A DNA stretch of 64,000 nt, taken from Brachionus plicatilis (taxonomy: Eukaryota; Rotifera; Eurotatoria; Ploima; Brachionidae). Location: positions 1,502,389-1,566,388 of the forward strand of contig QEOQ01000092.1 of the NCBI GenBank assembly GCA_010279815.1. The letters run 5' to 3'. The notes beneath the pieces are model-generated. The model made no database searches. It was not told where the DNA came from and was given only the letters and a program-made list of their open reading frames with translations. Within the stretch, counting starts at the first letter, position 1. Each line of letters starts with the position of its first letter. Made by a program: the position numbers and the translations under genes. Below are positions 60,821-64,000 of this stretch, one piece after another.

Positions 60821-63275
60821 TTGTTGTTGTTTGCTCCGATTCTGTCAGGTCTTCGCACGACCATGAATTCGAATCGGCCCTATTTTTTTGTTGCGCATAG
60901 ATTTTTTTCAATTTTTGGTAAATTTCTTTGGAAAACAACTCAGCTGTGTAGGTAAAATGAAAATCTTTATTCTGCATCCAGTGGACAACAAAATTTTTCG
61001 ATTCTTTTGAATTTGGCTGATTCAAATTGGGCAATAGATGAAGAGGTATGCAAGATGCGTCCGGATCAATCAGACCAGCTAAGTGAAAATGAAACGCTCG
61101 ACTTATCGACTGCTGATAGTGAGAGGCTGCTGTACCAGACACAATTTTTGGCATTGTTAATAATTCATTTGTACTAGCTGCCGATTGAAGCCATGGAGGA
61201 CTAGTTGGAGTGTTGGATTTGTCCGATTTGGTTTGATCGGTGTTTGAGCCATACAATTGATTTGATCCCATTGAAGTTAAAAATGACAAATTTGAATTAG
61301 ACGAATATGCATTGTGGATGTTCGTGGCTTTGTCAGAATTAAGCGACACTGGTTTTGTTGAAAAATGAGGAAAATGTGTTGAAATCCTTGATTTTAATAA
61401 TTTAGTTTTTTTTTTTTTTTTTAAGCTTTAAAAAAAAAAGATTTGTTTAAAAGTCACAAGTCTTAGGTCAAAATTTTTTCTTAACTTTTACCAATCCGGA
61501 CTTGGACTTTTATTTTGGTTACTTTGACTTTAACAAGGCGGCCACAATTACTACCTGGAATGGCAAAAAATTCATGCCGCTGTGATTATGACTGATGAAT
61601 GATCTTTTTGGCCGCCTTGTTAAAGTCAAAGTAACTAAAATAAAAGTCCAAGTCGGGATTGTAAAAAGTCTAGAAAAAATTTTGGCCTAAGACTTGTGAC
61701 TTTTAAACAGCACTGTAGAAAATCATCGGCAATTTGACAAAAATGAAAATATTTTTTTTTAATTCAAAAAATATTTTGATATTTTTTATCAAATTTTAAA
61801 AATTAAAACCAAAAAATTTGCAATGGCAAACCTCATCTTTTGAAGCTTGTGAAACAACTTTTTTTTGTGTCGTACTGATTTGGAGTTGGTCAAAAAAGAA
61901 TTAGTAGCTGGGTTTGAATGAATGTGAGTTGTTCCACTAGGATCGGAGTCTACCATGGGCGAACTAGCCGACGAAGATGGATTGTGCGAATGCTGAGTTA
62001 GTCCATCGTCTGGTAAGACAGTCTCAGTCCAAATGCGACAAATGTTATCCTTGCAGCAAGTGATCAACGAATTTGAAACCATGCCTCTAAATGTAGTCCA
62101 AAATTAAAATTCTAACTCTTAATTTATAACAAAAAAAATTGACTTCACAACCTGGGCATAAATTTGCTTATTTGTCGCCAAGACAGACATGTAACTGCTC
62201 GGGGATGAGCCAAATATATGAAGTCGTAATCAAGTTTCGCAGAATCTAAATAATTAGAACCTTGAGATGCATAGGAATTAAAATTTATGAAAATTTATTC
62301 CAAGTTAAAAATAATACTTTCATGCCATATTTTTACCAAGCGGTCATTCTGTTTATATTTTTAGGGTTAAAATCAACAAAAAAAAATATTTGGTAAGCTT
62401 ACATGTCCATAAGAAGCAAAAAATGAACCATCAGGTGAGAATTTTACAAATTTAATTGAATCAACTATTCTTTTGATTAAAAAAGATTTAAAAATGTTTA
62501 AAATTAAAAAAGAAAAAAAACATACTTGGACTCCCATATTTTAATGAATATATTTGGATTTTGTTCTTCTTCAGATTGTTTGTGTTCATTGCATGGAAGA
62601 ATATCTGTTTCATCGCAGATAGAAAATTTTACTGGTGAATGTTCATGATCTTTTTTGTCATTATTAGTATTTTTTGTATCTGCATTTGGATTGTAGGTCC
62701 AAATTTGTAAAGTTCCAATCGAACAGCCAATTAGAATGCGTTGACCATCGTTATTCCACGAAACACATTCAACATCTGACTCAAGCTCAATCACGCCAAC
62801 CTCGATCCATTTGTAATGGATATTCTTTAAAAGATAAAAAAAAAATAAATGATCTAAAATTTAAGTAGGTGTATGAAATTTTACATGGGTTGCTTTTTTG
62901 GCAGAAGGCGTAGGTTCAAAAATAAAAACTTTGTTTGAATATGCCGCTGCTATCTTAGAATTTGAAAAATTTAGTTAATTTTTTTCGTCTAAAAAATTAT
63001 AAACCTTTCCGGTGTCCAAAGTGCAATCAATACATCGAATAATTGCATCTGAGTTGTGTTTACTAGACGAAATAATTTGAACCCTGTCAAAATTGGATGA
63101 CAAAATGATCAGATTTCTTCCTGAACCATAGGTCTTAAATTTTGTTTATTCTTAAAGCATTTGTAAAATTCAAAAGTGAAGTTCTTACAGTAAAATGGTT
63201 GTGTCCAACACTGCCCACCGCCACACTATTTTCAAATATATTGGCAGCTCCTGTTAAGACTTGATGTCTATTCAT
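50606..63275 (-). CDS. DMXL: DmX-like / Rabconnectin-3 alpha (Rav1 homologue)
   Basis: Scaffold of the metazoan RAVE-like complex that promotes V-ATPase assembly on endomembranes and vesicles. Seventeen exons join in frame to 3,290 residues: 63275-63189, 63133-63005, 62953-62885, 62824-62526, 62469-62403, 62348-62318, 62245-62152, 62086-61832, 61386-54578, 53431-53232, 53158-52918, 52854-52632, 52561-52294, 52210-51917, 51530-51470, 51406-51053 and 50997-50606. The N-terminus MNRHQVLTGAANIFENSVAV, then TYGSGRNLIIL and YLAHPRAVTCLSW, matches animal DMXL proteins. WD40 units are visible (GTLQIWTY, RLVKIWHE, NICRIWTE, GTLNLWRI, GIVRFWSC). The Rav1-like core lies at about 1740-1960: NFAWAFHSECEQDLL, GVGWWLKTPAILKQL, DPLDSALFYLAMRKKGVLCA, GKQRFEHAAAFFLL. 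The C-terminal propeller (GSVKVWNLRTCD, SCGADGTLGIRNLN) ends the protein. Exon 9 alone encodes 2,269 codons and is much less AT-rich than its surroundings. Low-complexity Gln, Ala, Asp/Leu and HKV repeats lie within it. The gene is divergent from the V-ATPase subunit d gene. Confidence 0.95.
53598..53937. repeat. MITE-like palindromic element in DMXL intron 9
   Basis: Inverted arms of about 150 bp begin GGCGTTGAGAATTTTGGAAC (the right copy reads GGCATTGAG..., opposite strand) and contain TGTATCAGCTGATACA. The symmetry produces two near-identical ORFs on opposite strands, both reading VLQNVSADT; these are not genes. Outside the arms, TCTCAGATT and TCTCAGTCT could be a degraded 9-bp target duplication. 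Confidence 0.75.
55799..55818 (-). repeat. CAG/CAA tract coding poly-Gln in DMXL
   Basis: Six Gln codons in the large DMXL exon; low-complexity linker. Confidence 0.8.
56284..56314 (-). repeat. 9-bp coding tandem repeat in DMXL
   Basis: About three and a half copies of CTGATGTTG (plus-strand reading), encoding repeated Asn-Ile-Ser. Confidence 0.8.
57626..57673 (-). repeat. 12-bp coding tandem repeat in DMXL
   Basis: Four copies of CTTTGTGATTGA and variants, encoding HKV-Asp/Asn units (DHKVDHKVNHKVNHKV). The length is a multiple of three, so copy-number change preserves the frame. Confidence 0.85.
61445..61708. repeat. 264-bp MITE in DMXL intron 8
   Basis: About 100-bp inverted arms (61445-61543 and 61604-61708), starting GTTTAAAAGTCACAAGTCTT and ending at an inner GGCGGCC; only about 60 bp of unpaired centre. 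It occupies much of the 445-bp intron before the giant exon. No coding capacity and no clear target duplication. Confidence 0.8.
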
Positions 63276-63871
63276 TTAGATTTTCAAGCCGAATTTCTAA
63301 AGCTAGATAAAAAACAAAATTGACGGACGATTGAAAAAAAATATAATTTGCTCTTAAATCAAAAGTTTTTCTCATTTTAATAAGCAAAAGAAAATCCTAG
63401 CTAGATTTTCTTATATTGCCCATAATATTGTCATAAAATTATGCGCTTAGGATTGAAATAACTTTAAATGCTAAAATTTAAACATCATCAGTGCAAACAT
63501 TTTTACGCTTTAAATTTGCTTATAATTAAAATTTATTATAATAAAATATATTTGAATGAAAAAAAATTATAGAAATCAAATTTTTAATATGCATACAAAT
63601 AGAAAAAAAAATCCATAATTAACAACAAAAAAAAATTCCAACTTTTGCATCTCATCGTCCGTGTTTTAGATGTAATAACTTTTTGGAAGCAACAAAAAAA
63701 GAGATATATTGCTTAAACTGGTTAAAAGCTTGTTTAAATTGCCTAATAAACCAGTTTTTTTTTTTTAAAGCTTTCATTAATAAAATCACTTGATTAATAT
63801 TCGTCATATGATAGAGGATTTTAAAATTCTAAAAATTTATTTTCTATATTAGAAGAAAAAAAAGTGAGAAG
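63276..63871. promoter_or_regulatory. Candidate bidirectional promoter, DMXL / V-ATPase subunit d
   Basis: The 596 bp separating two divergent start codons must hold both 5' UTRs and promoters. An inverted pair AAACTGGTT (63715-63723) and AACCAGTTT (63749-63757) matches the Grainyhead/CP2-type consensus AACYGGTT in opposite orientations. GTCATATGAT near 63804 contains an E-box-like CATATG. On the V-ATPase side, TTTTCTATATTAG about 20-30 bp before the ATG could be a splice (or trans-splice) acceptor. All regulatory readings here are inference. Confidence 0.5.
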
Positions 63872-64000
63872 ATGTTTCTAGACGTTTTGTTCAACATCGA
63901 CAATGGCTATTTAGAAGGTCTTGTTCGTGGATTTAAAAGTGGCATCCTCAAAAATCAAGATTACATAAACTTGGTTCAGTGCGAAACTTTGGAAGACTTG
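63872..64000 (+). CDS. ATP6V0D1: V-ATPase V0 subunit d, N-terminal part
   Basis: The first 43 codons run to the window edge. The sequence contains [19 protein letters not shown] and [14 protein letters not shown], nearly identical to animal V-ATPase subunit d ([16 protein letters not shown]...[13 protein letters not shown]). Subunit d sits on the cytosolic face of the V0 ring and couples the central rotor of V1 to the proton-translocating ring. No intron occurs within the visible part. The adjacent divergent DMXL gene encodes an assembly factor for the same enzyme. The remainder of the gene, about 300 codons, lies outside the window. Confidence 0.95.
   Translation, partial: MFLDVLFNIDNGYLEGLVRGFKSGILKNQDYINLVQCETLEDL

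Noticed and set aside
54570..61349. The 2,259-codon frame as a complete gene of its own
   Set aside because: Its apparent first codon is GTG preceded by an in-frame extension to a good acceptor at 61386, and exons on both sides continue the DMXL protein in frame.
63795..63815. CLEAR/TFEB box for lysosomal gene control in the shared promoter
   Set aside because: The only E-box there is CATATG, not the CACGTG core expected for CLEAR elements.

Overview
The window is AT-rich animal nuclear DNA with GT-AG introns, most of them only about 45-100 nt long, and the standard genetic code. An innexin, a lamin-length (protostome-type) intermediate-filament rod, an ERG/FLI ETS factor and a Rabconnectin-3/DMXL gene make it an invertebrate metazoan. 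A rotifer-like spiralian is my best guess from base composition and gene style, but the genus is not proven by anything seen here. No tRNA, rRNA or CRISPR array was recognised.

Layout. 1-4.4 kb is a repeat zone: a degenerate ~28-bp satellite, two inverted-repeat elements (one carrying a decayed Tc1/mariner transposase end), ACGT-centred hairpins and a decayed coding fragment. 9.69-11.12 kb (+) is an ERG/FLI-type ETS factor behind a long empty upstream region. 14.6-15.7 kb (+) is a four-exon MARVEL-domain protein. 21.2-31.2 kb (+) is a five-exon gene that I join into one 1,927-residue protein: PDZ domain, very long Asn/Ser/Lys-rich head, then a full intermediate-filament rod. 34.9-40.8 kb (+) is a 17-exon secreted/type I membrane protein with four PAN/Apple-like modules. 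43.6-45.2 kb (+) is a single-exon innexin. 46.8-47.9 kb (+) is a DGAT2/MOGAT-family acyltransferase. 48.1-48.6 kb (-) is a small unrecognised Cys-containing protein. 50.6-63.3 kb (-) is a complete 17-exon DMXL gene (3,290 residues by my exon joins). At 63.87 kb (+) the V-ATPase V0 subunit d gene starts and runs off the window.

How genes may work together. DMXL is the animal counterpart of yeast Rav1, the RAVE-complex subunit that drives V-ATPase assembly. Here it lies head to head with a V-ATPase V0 subunit, separated by about 600 bp, so one bidirectional promoter may serve an assembly factor and its client enzyme. The PDZ-intermediate filament architecture is the most unusual protein in the window.

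Mobile DNA is mostly short non-coding inverted-repeat (MITE/foldback-like) elements. At least five distinct ones sit inside introns of the PDZ-filament and DMXL genes. Exon coordinates were derived by hand from splice signals, reading frame and, where available, family similarity; no alignment or RNA evidence was available.
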